A stretch of DNA of 64,000 bases. Source: a bacterium SCSIO 12827 (GTDB taxonomy: Bacteria; Pseudomonadota; Alphaproteobacteria; Rhodospirillales; Casp-alpha2). The stretch is from positions 1,922,001 to 1,986,000 of the forward strand of contig CP073746.1 in assembly GCA_024397995.1 (NCBI GenBank). The letters are read 5' to 3'. Below, one piece after another: positions 45,217-54,029 of the stretch. A program made the translations under genes and the position numbers. Below the pieces are notes generated by a model, which made no database searches, was not told the DNA's origin, and saw only the letters and a program-made list of their open reading frames with translations. The number at the start of each line of letters is the position of its first letter. Positions within the stretch are counted from its first letter, which is position 1.

Positions 45217-45650
45217 CCGCGCTTTCGTATGGCCCCTCACCCTCATGAGTCGTGGCAGCGCAGCCGCAACCAAAAGCCTGCTGGTTTTCATTTTTTCCAC
45301 CGATACCATCTGCTCTATTTTGTCTCGTTCCTCAAACAAATCCATGTTTGCGGGCATCAATCGGCCGGTCTTGCTTGCCGGGGGTGGAGGGAGTATGCAG
45401 CGTTTATTGAAGCTGATCCTTCCATGAGCAGAGAAAAAACCAGCTCAGCACCTACGTATCTGCCTTCACCCCATACTCGGCGACCAGACGCCGGCACAGC
45501 ATCTACAATGTGACCTCGGCCTTATCGGTCTGGGCCGTCTACAGAAAGGCGCGATGCGGCCGCCGTCCCAACAAGTCGGTGACCGACCGTGGCTTAAACC
45601 GGGGCCTCGCCAGAGGGCCCCCTATTTACCGGCAATCGCAGAGAGCACCT
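45217..45650. other. Gap between integrase and relaxase, no gene seen
   Basis: Several short open frames exist on both strands, none with a ribosome-binding site, recognisable domain or coding-like composition. It is probably non-coding or degraded island DNA. Confidence 0.5.
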
Positions 45651-48017
45651 CTATCGAGAGCGATCCGGCTTCCTGGGTTTCCAGGGCCGCCGTTTTCGCC
45701 CCCGCTCCTCCTCAGCCATCGATGGATCACTTTGGTCAAGGGAAGGGCTTGTATCTGAACTTGTTGATGAAGATTCATCCTTCGCTGTGTGCATAGCGTT
45801 TTGGGCGTTTCGAGCGGACTGGTGATTCTCCCCACCAATGAAATCGGGGGAGTGAATTTGGTGTTTACGGATACCGTCACTGGTATCAGCCGCCCTCAAC
45901 ATATTTTTAATCGCTTGAGACTCCCGACCGATTCGATCAGCCATGCCCTCGGCCCCCGCCATGGCGAGCGCGGCTGGGTCAGAAATAATTCGCCGATCGA
46001 TATCGGATAATTCCCGACGCAAAACGCGCAGCGTCGCCCTCAGTTCCCGATCCTCAGCATCACTGCGGATCCGACGCCGCCGAAGTTCCTCATCCGCCTC
46101 GACTCGGCGGCGCCGGCGTTCCTCGCCCTCAACCGCGGCAAGCTCCGCCGCCGATCGCTCAAGGTCTACCGCCGCCGTCTCGGCGCGCCGGACCTGATCG
46201 ACACTCAACCCCTCGTCACCGCGCAACCGCTTTACAGCATCCGCACGTCGCAGACCGTGCTCCATATCGCACAGGCGGGACGCAGCTACCTTCGCACCTA
46301 ATGGCTCCAAGGCCGAAAGAATGTCGATCCGTGCGTCCTCTCGAAGGCGCTCCGCTGTGTCCCGGCGAACTATGTATTCGGCACCCTGTCGGCGCCACTC
46401 CCGCTCACTCAGGCGTCCGTCAGTCAATTTGCGCAACGTCACGTCAAGGCCCGTCAACACGCGTCCGCGCTCCGCGAGCAGCAGTTCGCCTCTGAGTTTC
46501 TGTTCCGCCAGTATTACTGCTTTTTCCGATTTCGCACGCCGCCGCTTTGCCTCGCGGAACTCCCGAGACGCCCGCGTCCGTTCGCTCTGGCCCCAGGCCC
46601 TGAGGTCGGCTGCGATCGCCTTAGCCTCGGCCCGCAGGCCGTCATCATCGTTATACTCGGCTGTGCTCTCGGGACGTCGCAAAACGTCGTTCGCGCGATG
46701 AGACGTGATCACCGCATTCGCCTCACATCGGCGATGTTCAATTGCCGCATCCACATATTGTTCGGCGGCCCTCGCCATCTCACGGGCCGCCTGCCCAACC
46801 CGAGGCGACAACGAGGCCGAGGCGCGCGCGGCAAGCTCGACTGGACCGACCAGGCGTCGCAGGTCCTCAGCGATGCCGTCGCGGGCCGCAACAACCTCGC
46901 CGGCAAGACGGAACATCATCTCCGCCGTCACGTTGCGCCGCCCCTTAACTGTCACCACGCCCTTGCGTTCCAGAGCCGCCGCCGAGACACCGAGATGCAC
47001 ACCGGGTTGCTTATCGATGCCCATCTTCTCGTAGGACCTGGGATCGTAGCGTCGGCGCATGCCCGCCGCCTCCAATTCGGCGTTCACTGCGTCGGCGAAG
47101 CGCTGACGCAACATGGGCAGGAACCCCATTTTCCTGGTCTCCGGCGCCTTGCGGTCGGCAAACCGCCAACCAAATACCGTCGGCTCGGCCGGGCGCTCGC
47201 AGTAGACCAGATGCATGTGAAAGTTCCGTGGGTCCGAATGGTCATCCGGACGGTGGACCGTCCCATGCCAGCGGAGCCCGAGATCAGCGAGAACGCCGCC
47301 GAAAGCCTCGACGATACGCCGGCGGCCATCAGCGCCGATTTCAGGCTCATAGGGCAGTTCGGCGATGATCACGCCCTGGACACGGCCGTCAGCGCGCTCC
47401 CGGCGCTCGACCATATCCCAGAACACCTCACGCTCATCAAAGATCTTCGCGATGTTACCGACCGACGAGCGCGTTCCATCATGCTCCGCAATCTCCACGG
47501 CCTCGTCACGCTCGATATACTTCTGACGCCGAGCCGCCGTCCCTGGCCGCTCTCCGCTGGCCTCAGTGACAAGGTGCGACACCCGCGCAAAGGTCGTATC
47601 GCGCGGCGCCGGGGTACCGACCGGAACCCACCAGGCACCGCGGTGCCCGGCGACGGAAACTCTCTTGTCGTACTTGGCGCCGGCGGCCCGCAACTCAGGC
47701 CCCCGTCCCTTTTCGTCGACGCGCAGATACAGGCGCTCGCCAAGGCGCAGGTCAGGGCGATAGCGCTTCGAGACCGTCTTGTGTGAAAAAATGAAGGTAT
47801 GCCCGCCCTCAGCCGTCCGGGGGCGGCTCGAAAACAGACCGGGCCGGCGCATATCCGCATAGTGCCGACCGCGCCCAAATACCCTCCAAAGCTTGGCGCC
47901 GCGACCTCGGATAATCTGCTCCATCATGTGTTCTTCGGCCTCGTTGAAGCGTCCCATCTTGATACGCTCAAGATCGTCCTCAAATACAGCGTCGAACAGG
48001 AACGGATTGCGGGCCAT
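45651..48017 (-). CDS. MobA/MobL-type relaxase (MOBQ)
   Basis: A 788-residue protein starting at the ATG at 48017 (MARNPFLFDAVFEDDLERIKMG); an open frame to 48101 adds an unconserved stretch. A conserved relaxase His motif is visible at about residues 260-269: HSDPRNFHMHLVY, of the form HxDxxNxHxH, preceded by a tyrosine-containing RQKYIERDE segment. It ends in a long charged coiled-coil region (residues 400-720, rich in Arg/Glu) and a basic Ser-rich tail. MOBQ relaxases nick plasmid oriT and lead mobilisation. A candidate oriT lies 236 bases upstream. There is no type IV secretion system in view, so transfer would need a helper. Confidence 0.82.
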   Translation of the reverse strand: MARNPFLFDAVFEDDLERIKMGRFNEAEEHMMEQIIRGRGAKLWRVFGRGRHYADMRRPGLFSSRPRTAEGGHTFIFSHKTVSKRYRPDLRLGERLYLRVDEKGRGPELRAAGAKYDKRVSVAGHRGAWWVPVGTPAPRDTTFARVSHLVTEASGERPGTAARRQKYIERDEAVEIAEHDGTRSSVGNIAKIFDEREVFWDMVERRERADGRVQGVIIAELPYEPEIGADGRRRIVEAFGGVLADLGLRWHGTVHRPDDHSDPRNFHMHLVYCERPAEPTVFGWRFADRKAPETRKMGFLPMLRQRFADAVNAELEAAGMRRRYDPRSYEKMGIDKQPGVHLGVSAAALERKGVVTVKGRRNVTAEMMFRLAGEVVAARDGIAEDLRRLVGPVELAARASASLSPRVGQAAREMARAAEQYVDAAIEHRRCEANAVITSHRANDVLRRPESTAEYNDDDGLRAEAKAIAADLRAWGQSERTRASREFREAKRRRAKSEKAVILAEQKLRGELLLAERGRVLTGLDVTLRKLTDGRLSEREWRRQGAEYIVRRDTAERLREDARIDILSALEPLGAKVAASRLCDMEHGLRRADAVKRLRGDEGLSVDQVRRAETAAVDLERSAAELAAVEGEERRRRRVEADEELRRRRIRSDAEDRELRATLRVLRRELSDIDRRIISDPAALAMAGAEGMADRIGRESQAIKNMLRAADTSDGIRKHQIHSPDFIGGENHQSARNAQNAMHTAKDESSSTSSDTSPSLDQSDPSMAEEERGRKRRPWKPRKPDRSR

Positions 48018-48181
48018 ACGGTACCTTTTTGGACGAATTGCGATACGAGCACGGCACTGTTCTGTTTGCCGACACGTGCGACTCAGCAGCGCAGTTCTCA
48101 TCCACCTAAATAAATAATTCCCTGATGTTCACCCACTTGTCCACGGCGAATTTTCCGCGATTAGGCTGGGTGTTACTGATC

Positions 48182-48384
48182 AATTGTGCAGCGCAAAATA
48201 ACCGGGCGCGCCGACCTGATCGGCCAGGAAAACGTGCAAGATTTTTTAAAAGGTAGAGCATTTGTGCTACGAATGCGGTAATGCGCCGTTTTAGGGGCTG
48301 AAAAAACTAGAGTGCCCGCAAAAGTTCCGCCAAATTTCACGGGTGTCCAAGTTACGGCTAATCGATTCAAGAAAATTGTGCAGC
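48182..48384. repeat. Direct repeat AATTGTGCAGC
   Basis: The same 11 bases occur at 48182-48192 and 48374-48384, either side of the candidate nic region, within a 444-base gene-free stretch (48018-48461). Between them are AT-rich DNA and the proposed oriT. Confidence 0.35.
48253..48290 (+). other. Candidate oriT with R1162-like nic region
   Basis: A short hairpin (GTAG-a-GCA at 48253-48260, TGCTAC at 48265-48270) is followed seven bases later by CGGTAATGCGCC (48276-48287). The R1162/RSF1010 oriT has an inverted repeat followed by CGGTAAATGCGCCCT at its nick region, so this differs by a missing A and a few bases. It lies in the relaxase's upstream region. The resemblance is from memory; nicking is not shown. 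Confidence 0.45.
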
Positions 48385-48461
48385 ACAGCAAGTTCCGTTG
48401 AACTTAACCCTGGTGACGCACGATCATAGGTTTTGATTACGCATTATAGGCCCTAGGGCCG

Positions 48462-49178
48462 TCAGGACATCGCCCGTTCCAGGCGAAGTTTCCGCTTTTG
48501 CCAGTCAGGCATGACGCGTTCCAAGAGATCGAAGAATGCAGCCCCGTGGTGCGGCTCCTGGATGTGGCAAAGTTCATGGGTGAGGACATAATCAATTGCA
48601 TCGACCGGCGCTTGGACCAGACGCCGGTTCACCATCAGCCGGGATGCCGGAGACATGGATGCCCACCGACTACGTAGATCCCTGATGACCAATCCCCCGG
48701 GTCGGTAAGCATCCGGATTGGGGAACCTTTGGAGGCACACCTCAATACGCTCTCCGAACTTCGCCTGAGCTCGATTGTGGTACCAGGCCGTAACCAGGTC
48801 GCGGGTGAGATCCGAGTCCTTTGGGCGTGCACTGAACACCTCAATGAACCCACGTTTTATCTTCACGCTATGCTCGCTCCCGGCACGAACTCTCAGGCGA
48901 TACTGCCGGCCGAGGTAGAGATGCGTCTCGCCAGAGACGAACCGCCTTTCGGGCGTCCGCGGCATGAATTGAGAGAAGTATCGGCGCTGTTTCAGTATCC
49001 AACCCGCGCGCTTTCGAACCTTCTCGCAAATGGCGTCCGAAGTTGCATCTACCGACGCTGTCACGACGACTTTCATGTCAGGCTCAACAGCAATCTCCAG
49101 GGTCTTGCGGTCCCGTCGTCGAATGATGAAATCAATGCGCTGATCGCCGAAGAGAATATGGCTGGAGAATCCGCTCAT
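48462..49178 (-). CDS. SprT/YgjP-like metallopeptidase (M48-type)
   Basis: A 238-residue protein. The zinc motif VLTHELCHIQEPHHGAAFF (HExxH at residues 201-205) and the Trp-Lys-rich LERVMPDWQKRKLRLERAMS C-terminus fit the YgjP/DUF45 family of SprT-like metallopeptidases, often found next to type I restriction genes. It is the last gene of the restriction operon; its ATG overlaps the hsdR stop by four bases. What it cleaves is unknown; a role in handling restriction complexes on DNA is possible. Confidence 0.85.
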   Translation of the reverse strand: MSGFSSHILFGDQRIDFIIRRRDRKTLEIAVEPDMKVVVTASVDATSDAICEKVRKRAGWILKQRRYFSQFMPRTPERRFVSGETHLYLGRQYRLRVRAGSEHSVKIKRGFIEVFSARPKDSDLTRDLVTAWYHNRAQAKFGERIEVCLQRFPNPDAYRPGGLVIRDLRSRWASMSPASRLMVNRRLVQAPVDAIDYVLTHELCHIQEPHHGAAFFDLLERVMPDWQKRKLRLERAMS

Positions 49179-52100
49179 CCGGGGAATCTCGCCCGCGCCA
49201 GGCCCATGATTTTCTGCTCCAGGTCGTCCATCGTCTCAACCGAAATATCGAGCCCCTTCGCGTCCCGGAGTTCATCGAAGAAATAGTCATCGATCGCGTT
49301 CTTCATCTTGTTCTGGATCACCTCGTTGGACCAGACGTCGACGATATGATGCTCGATGATGATGCGGATAATGACCAAGGCGATTTCCGCCAAATCATCG
49401 GGTGGCACACTCTGCCCGCCACTTCCGTTAAGGCTGGATTGAAGAACGCCAAAAAACGCTTCCGCGTGGTCGTTGCCACGGATGGAAACAGGGATGTCCT
49501 GTCCCCGCTCCTTGCGCGCGACACTGCCGGCCAGATCGACCACTTTGGACAGGTATTCTTTTTCGGAAATCCGCTTCAAGCGATATTCCCGAATGGTCGC
49601 TTCCAGCATCTCGGAGAATTCTTGATAGAAGACAGGGTCCGCTTCCATGCGCTCCGTGATGGCTCGTTTCGTGGCGCTGGCAATTCGGTCCGCCTTCGAG
49701 CTTTCCGATAACCCTTTGGCCTCGACAACGGCCTCAAGGGCCTGCGTGTCGTTGATGTTGACCAGATCGATGATCGTCTCTGCCGGCATCGCGATGACAT
49801 GGTCATCGAGAAGCTTCTGGATCTTGGGTTCAAACTCCTTGATGTCGACGACCTCCTGATAGCGGACCTGGACGGACCGCCGCAGTTCCGAGAGCTGCTT
49901 CCAGTCCTGCTTGAACCCCGCCACTTCCTTGTCGCTGTGCACGTCGAACAGCTTGTCTGACGACAGGGCGATGTGCAGGCAGCGGCTGAATGCACGAAGG
50001 CGGTCATAAAATTCCCGGCGCTTGGCTTCGTCGCCGAGGAATTGCTCGAAGGCTTCCATATCCTTCTTGTTGGCCACCTGTTTGAACAGGTCCCACAACT
50101 GGTCGTGCAGCTGCGGCAGCTTACGTATTTCTTCGCGGATGTCATGGACCGTGCCCACCAGATCGGCGGCATCAAAACTTTCGAAAGCGCTATAGGTCGT
50201 GAGCGCCCGATCCAGTTCCCCAAGCAACCCCTCGTAGTCGAGGATAAAACCGAACTGTTTCTCCTTGTTCCCGTCCTCGAACAGGCGGTTCACGCGGGCG
50301 ATGGCCTGAAGCAGGGTGTGCTCCTTCAGCTGCTTGCAGACGTACAGCACTGTGTTGCGCGGCGCATCGAACCCGGTCAGCAACTTGGAAACGACAATCA
50401 GGATTTCCGGATCGCCCGATCCCTTGAAGGAATCGACAATCTGTCGGTTGTATTCCTCTTCCGACGCGAACCGCTTCATCATCCCGTCCCAGAATTTACG
50501 GACGACGTCCTTTGACTCCTTATCCACTTCCTCGTTGCCTTCATGGTCGTCGGGCGCCGAAATGACGATCTCGCTGGTCACGTGGCCGATCTCGTCCAAA
50601 ACCTCCTTGAAACGGATCGCCGCGGCCTTGGACGGCGCCACGAGCTGCGCCTTGAAGCCCGTGCCCTGCCAGTGCTGGCGAAAATGTTCGGAGATGTCGA
50701 AGGCCTTGGCGCGGATCGCTTGCTGCGTCTTGGCGAGCGCATCCATACGGGAGAACTTGCGCTTCAGGTCCGCCTTCTGCTCGTCCGTCAATCCCGCGCT
50801 GATTTTCTCGAACCACTTGTCGATCACGTCGCCGGTGATCTGCTGTTCGACCAGACGTCCTTCGTAAAGCAACGGCACAACCGCCTCATCGGCAACAGCG
50901 TCGTCGATGGTATAGGTGTCGATCAGCTTGCCGAAGGTGGAAAGCGTGTTGCGCTCTTTCTTCAGCAATGGCGTGCCCGTAAAGCCCAGGTAACAGGCGC
51001 GGGGCAACAAACGGCGCATCTTGTTGTGGAAGGTTCCGTATCCGCCGTAACGGCCTGTCTGGCTGCGATGGCTTTCATCGATCAGGACAAAAAGGTTCGG
51101 GTCTTCGTCAGAGAATTTGCCGGCCCGCAAGGCCGTGTCGAATTTATTGATGATGGTCGTCACCAGGGGCGTCTTGTCACGGATCAGGTCCAAAAGATTG
51201 CTGCCGCTTGTCGCGCGCACCGGCTCCATCTCGCAGGCCTTGAAGGTTCCCTTGATCTGTCTGTCCAGGTCGTCACGGTCGGTGACGATGATGATGCGTG
51301 GATTTTTGATGTCCCGGTCCATGGCGAGTGCGCGGCCGAGCATGACCATCGTCAGGGACTTGCCGGAGCCCTGCGTATGCCAGATCACGCCCCCCTGCCG
51401 GACACCACCGGCGCCGAGTTGCTTCACCCGCTCGATGGCCTTGCGGACGCCTAAATACTGCTGATGGCGGGCGATTTTGCGCTCACCACCATCAAACACC
51501 GTGAAACGACGTACCAGATCCAACAGCCGTTCCGGCCGGCAAAGCGCATAAATGGTGCGATCCTGATCGGTGATGGCGCGGTCGCCTTCTGCCGTCAGAG
51601 CATCGAAATAAGCCTTGGCGCTGGCAAACTCCCCATCGAACACGGCCTGTTCCTCCGCCAACCCCATGGGCTGGTTGACCAGGCCCGACAACGGGACGTC
51701 CGCGGCGTCATGCGCCATGTCCTCAAGGGCATCGGCAAACGTGTCCCGCTCATTCTCCGTCAAGCCTCGCGCCGTCAGCGGCGTCAGCTGGGCATCGCTG
51801 CCCCCCTCCTCCCGCCAGACCTGCCAGAACTTCGCCGGCGTGCCGACGGTGGCGTAACGCGCCGCCTTCCGATTCATGGTCATCAAAAGCTGCGCGTAAT
51901 GGAACAGATGCGGGATGTTGTCTTCGCCCTGATACTGGATCAGCTGGCTCTGCGCCTTTTTCAGGCCCACCGTCGGCCGTTTGTTCTCAATGACGACGAA
52001 AGGAATACCGTTGACGAAACAGACGATGTCAAGCCGCCGGGTCTGCGTGCTGGCCGTGCGTTCGACCACCATCTCCGCCGTCACGTGATAAACGTTGTTC

Positions 52101-52495
52101 TCCGGGTTCTCCCAATCCACATAGCGGAATGAATAGCTCTTGCTGTCGCCATCAATGCTCTTGGTGATGGTCGTGCCCAGGACCAGAAGGTCGTAAATGT
52201 CCTGGTTGGTGCCGCGCAGGCCTTTCAGCTTGTCCGGCGTGGGCTTCAGGCGGCGGACTGCCTCGTGCGCGTCTTCCAGATCGAATGGATACGCGCGGCC
52301 CCGGTGATGGAAACGGTTTAGGTTGAGCACCTGATCGATGAGAACATCATCCAGCACCACATTGCGCAACCGCCCGCCCCGCAGCTTTTCCGCCTGTGCC
52401 TGCGACAGCGGCTGATAGCCGAGCGCCACCAGGAGCTGGATGGCCGGGATCTGAGACTGATGCTTCTCTGCTGGGTCAAAGCCTTGAGAACTCAT
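49175..52495 (-). CDS. hsdR: Type I restriction enzyme R subunit
   Basis: A 1106-residue motor-nuclease. The PD-(D/E)xK nuclease site reads LDIVCFVNGIPFVVIENK (Asp156, Glu170, Lys172). The helicase part has Walker A HTQGSGKSLT (374-380), the DEAD-type box LIDESHR, and later superfamily 2 motifs (VVSKLLTGFDAPRNT, QAIARVNRLF). It translocates DNA and cuts when the site is unmethylated. Its ATG overlaps the kinase stop by four bases and its own stop overlaps the peptidase start, so the nuclease is translated within the chain that includes the kinase. No damage is visible. Confidence 0.96.
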   Translation of the reverse strand: MSSQGFDPAEKHQSQIPAIQLLVALGYQPLSQAQAEKLRGGRLRNVVLDDVLIDQVLNLNRFHHRGRAYPFDLEDAHEAVRRLKPTPDKLKGLRGTNQDIYDLLVLGTTITKSIDGDSKSYSFRYVDWENPENNVYHVTAEMVVERTASTQTRRLDIVCFVNGIPFVVIENKRPTVGLKKAQSQLIQYQGEDNIPHLFHYAQLLMTMNRKAARYATVGTPAKFWQVWREEGGSDAQLTPLTARGLTENERDTFADALEDMAHDAADVPLSGLVNQPMGLAEEQAVFDGEFASAKAYFDALTAEGDRAITDQDRTIYALCRPERLLDLVRRFTVFDGGERKIARHQQYLGVRKAIERVKQLGAGGVRQGGVIWHTQGSGKSLTMVMLGRALAMDRDIKNPRIIIVTDRDDLDRQIKGTFKACEMEPVRATSGSNLLDLIRDKTPLVTTIINKFDTALRAGKFSDEDPNLFVLIDESHRSQTGRYGGYGTFHNKMRRLLPRACYLGFTGTPLLKKERNTLSTFGKLIDTYTIDDAVADEAVVPLLYEGRLVEQQITGDVIDKWFEKISAGLTDEQKADLKRKFSRMDALAKTQQAIRAKAFDISEHFRQHWQGTGFKAQLVAPSKAAAIRFKEVLDEIGHVTSEIVISAPDDHEGNEEVDKESKDVVRKFWDGMMKRFASEEEYNRQIVDSFKGSGDPEILIVVSKLLTGFDAPRNTVLYVCKQLKEHTLLQAIARVNRLFEDGNKEKQFGFILDYEGLLGELDRALTTYSAFESFDAADLVGTVHDIREEIRKLPQLHDQLWDLFKQVANKKDMEAFEQFLGDEAKRREFYDRLRAFSRCLHIALSSDKLFDVHSDKEVAGFKQDWKQLSELRRSVQVRYQEVVDIKEFEPKIQKLLDDHVIAMPAETIIDLVNINDTQALEAVVEAKGLSESSKADRIASATKRAITERMEADPVFYQEFSEMLEATIREYRLKRISEKEYLSKVVDLAGSVARKERGQDIPVSIRGNDHAEAFFGVLQSSLNGSGGQSVPPDDLAEIALVIIRIIIEHHIVDVWSNEVIQNKMKNAIDDYFFDELRDAKGLDISVETMDDLEQKIMGLARARFPG

Positions 52496-53571
52496 ATGCC
52501 TTCCACAACAGCTTTGACGAACTTGGCAATTTCCCTTTTGGCTATTCCGTTCGTCACATTTGCATGACAGTACTTTGCACAGCGTGTTTCGCGTCCGGTT
52601 TTTTGGCTCCGCTTGAATGCGTGGACGTCGTATCGATTGCCTGCCTTCTTCGATTGTTCGAAGCGATAACTGTATGCTCCATTGCGGCCAACAAAATCAC
52701 CGTTAGCCTCGACAGTCCAATATCCAGGATAATTTAGCTTCTCCAGCTCACGGCGCATTTCAAGAGCCGACTGATACCTCTCCCTATGATCGGGATGCGT
52801 TGCTTTATGGATGATTCTCCTCAGCCGCGAAGGGACGTATGCTGGGAAGTCGGTCGTTGAAATCAGGTTGGCTTGCGCTACTGCGTTGTAATACGCCTGC
52901 TCTCCAAGCGCGTTAAACTTCTGCCTAAGGGTATCAAGCCCCACAGCCATACGAAAAAGCGTAAGCCCCGTCTGAAAAACATCCGTCTGCGCTGTAATTG
53001 CGTTCGCGTTAAGCACCTCGGGAGCAGCATGAATTTTATAAAAATTCGGGGGGGGGACCGGCGCTCCGCCTTGTGTAACACCGACAATTCCGTAGTCGGT
53101 GAGCATACCCTGTCCTTGCGGACCTAAGAGCACATTTTCTGGCTTCACATCATTATGAATGAAGTCATGTCCATGAAGATATTCGAGGCCACGCAGGATA
53201 TCCTGGCCAACCCTGATGATCTCAGGAAGGGGAAGATAGAGTGATGGATTGGCAAGCTTTATGACCGGGCCATTGGGCATATAGTCCATTGCGATGATGA
53301 CATAGTCATGCTGGCCGAGGCGGGTAATGTCGGCTTGGTGCACACGGACGACGTTGTTATGGTTGAGGCCGTGCCCAATTTGCGCCTCACGGAGCCGATG
53401 GTGAACGGGTATGCCTGGTTTCAGTATCTTTATTGCGTATTCATGGCCGACGGCTTGATCATCGGCGAGCCAGACCTCGCCAAAGCTGCCACTGCCAATG
53501 CGATGACGAAGGCGGTATTTGTAAAGCTGGTTGCCTGGTAATAGCTGCGCTATGGGAGACGGATGTGGCAT
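52492..53571 (-). CDS. Ser/Thr protein kinase inside the restriction operon
   Basis: A 359-residue protein starting at the ATG at 53571, whose TAATG overlap with the previous stop decides the start (an upstream frame runs to 53667). The kinase domain has P-loop GSGSFGEV (26-33), Lys48 (AIKILK), Glu62, catalytic loop HNDVKPENVLL (Asp141, Lys143, Asn146), DYG in place of DFG (Asp159) and APE. HND replaces HRD, making it a non-RD kinase, so it may not need activation-loop phosphorylation. The C-terminal 70 residues (YWTVEANGDFVGRNGAYSYRFEQSKKAGNRYDVHAFKRS) are basic and may bind nucleic acid. No membrane segment exists. It is translationally coupled to hsdR and the RNase H-like gene. Confidence 0.92.
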   Translation of the reverse strand: MPHPSPIAQLLPGNQLYKYRLRHRIGSGSFGEVWLADDQAVGHEYAIKILKPGIPVHHRLREAQIGHGLNHNNVVRVHQADITRLGQHDYVIIAMDYMPNGPVIKLANPSLYLPLPEIIRVGQDILRGLEYLHGHDFIHNDVKPENVLLGPQGQGMLTDYGIVGVTQGGAPVPPPNFYKIHAAPEVLNANAITAQTDVFQTGLTLFRMAVGLDTLRQKFNALGEQAYYNAVAQANLISTTDFPAYVPSRLRRIIHKATHPDHRERYQSALEMRRELEKLNYPGYWTVEANGDFVGRNGAYSYRFEQSKKAGNRYDVHAFKRSQKTGRETRCAKYCHANVTNGIAKREIAKFVKAVVEGI

Positions 53572-54029
53572 TAAGTGCGCGCTCCGTTCCATGCCGCGAT
53601 CACGGCATCGGCCATCTTGGTATCCCAGTATTTCACCGTCCGGCCCACACGCTGCTCCGCATGGCATTTCACGTCTGCGCTTCGTGTTGCGAGCGATGCA
53701 TAGATTTTGACTGTGACCGGTAGAGTTTTCTGTCGACAGAACAGCAATACGGCACCTTCGAGATAAGCGGACTCCCGCTTGGCTTTGCTATCGCTCTGTG
53801 TGTACTCATTTGTCTTTATGCAAACCTTCGAGATGTCCTGATTTTCATGCAGAACTCGCTCCAACTCTCTATAGAGCCAGTCAACCTTTTCATCCGGCTC
53901 CGTCACATTGGCGGGGTAGGACAAGCGTGACTCAGCATCGGCATTGAGCAGCGTGAAGTCTGTACCGTCGTAGTCGATCAGTGCATATCGGGTTTTCTTC
54001 GGATCAACCCGAATTCCCAGGACTTTCAT
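53571..54029 (-). CDS. Small RNase H/RuvC-fold-like protein
   Basis: A 152-residue protein. The opening MKVLGIRVDPKKTRYALIDYDG, a middle VCIKTNEYTQSDSKAKRESAYLEGAVLLFC and the ending KYWDTKMADAVIAAWNG follow the order of RNase H-fold (RuvC/YqgF-like and DUF3010-like) proteins: a first strand with Asp, a strand followed by an acidic residue, and a last helix with Asp-xxx-Ala. The normal first GIDxG motif is changed to GIRVDP, so catalysis is uncertain. ATG overlaps the hsdS stop; its TAA overlaps the kinase ATG. The family and role in restriction are not established; this is my inference. Confidence 0.6.
   Translation of the reverse strand: MKVLGIRVDPKKTRYALIDYDGTDFTLLNADAESRLSYPANVTEPDEKVDWLYRELERVLHENQDISKVCIKTNEYTQSDSKAKRESAYLEGAVLLFCRQKTLPVTVKIYASLATRSADVKCHAEQRVGRTVKYWDTKMADAVIAAWNGART

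Noticed and set aside
46698-47786. Long plus-strand frame of 362 residues inside the relaxase
   Set aside because: It is the antisense shadow of the relaxase coding sequence, whose His motif and composition show the true strand.
48173-48391. Minus-strand frame of 72 residues upstream of the relaxase
   Set aside because: No ribosome-binding site or domain; it covers the candidate oriT and direct repeats.
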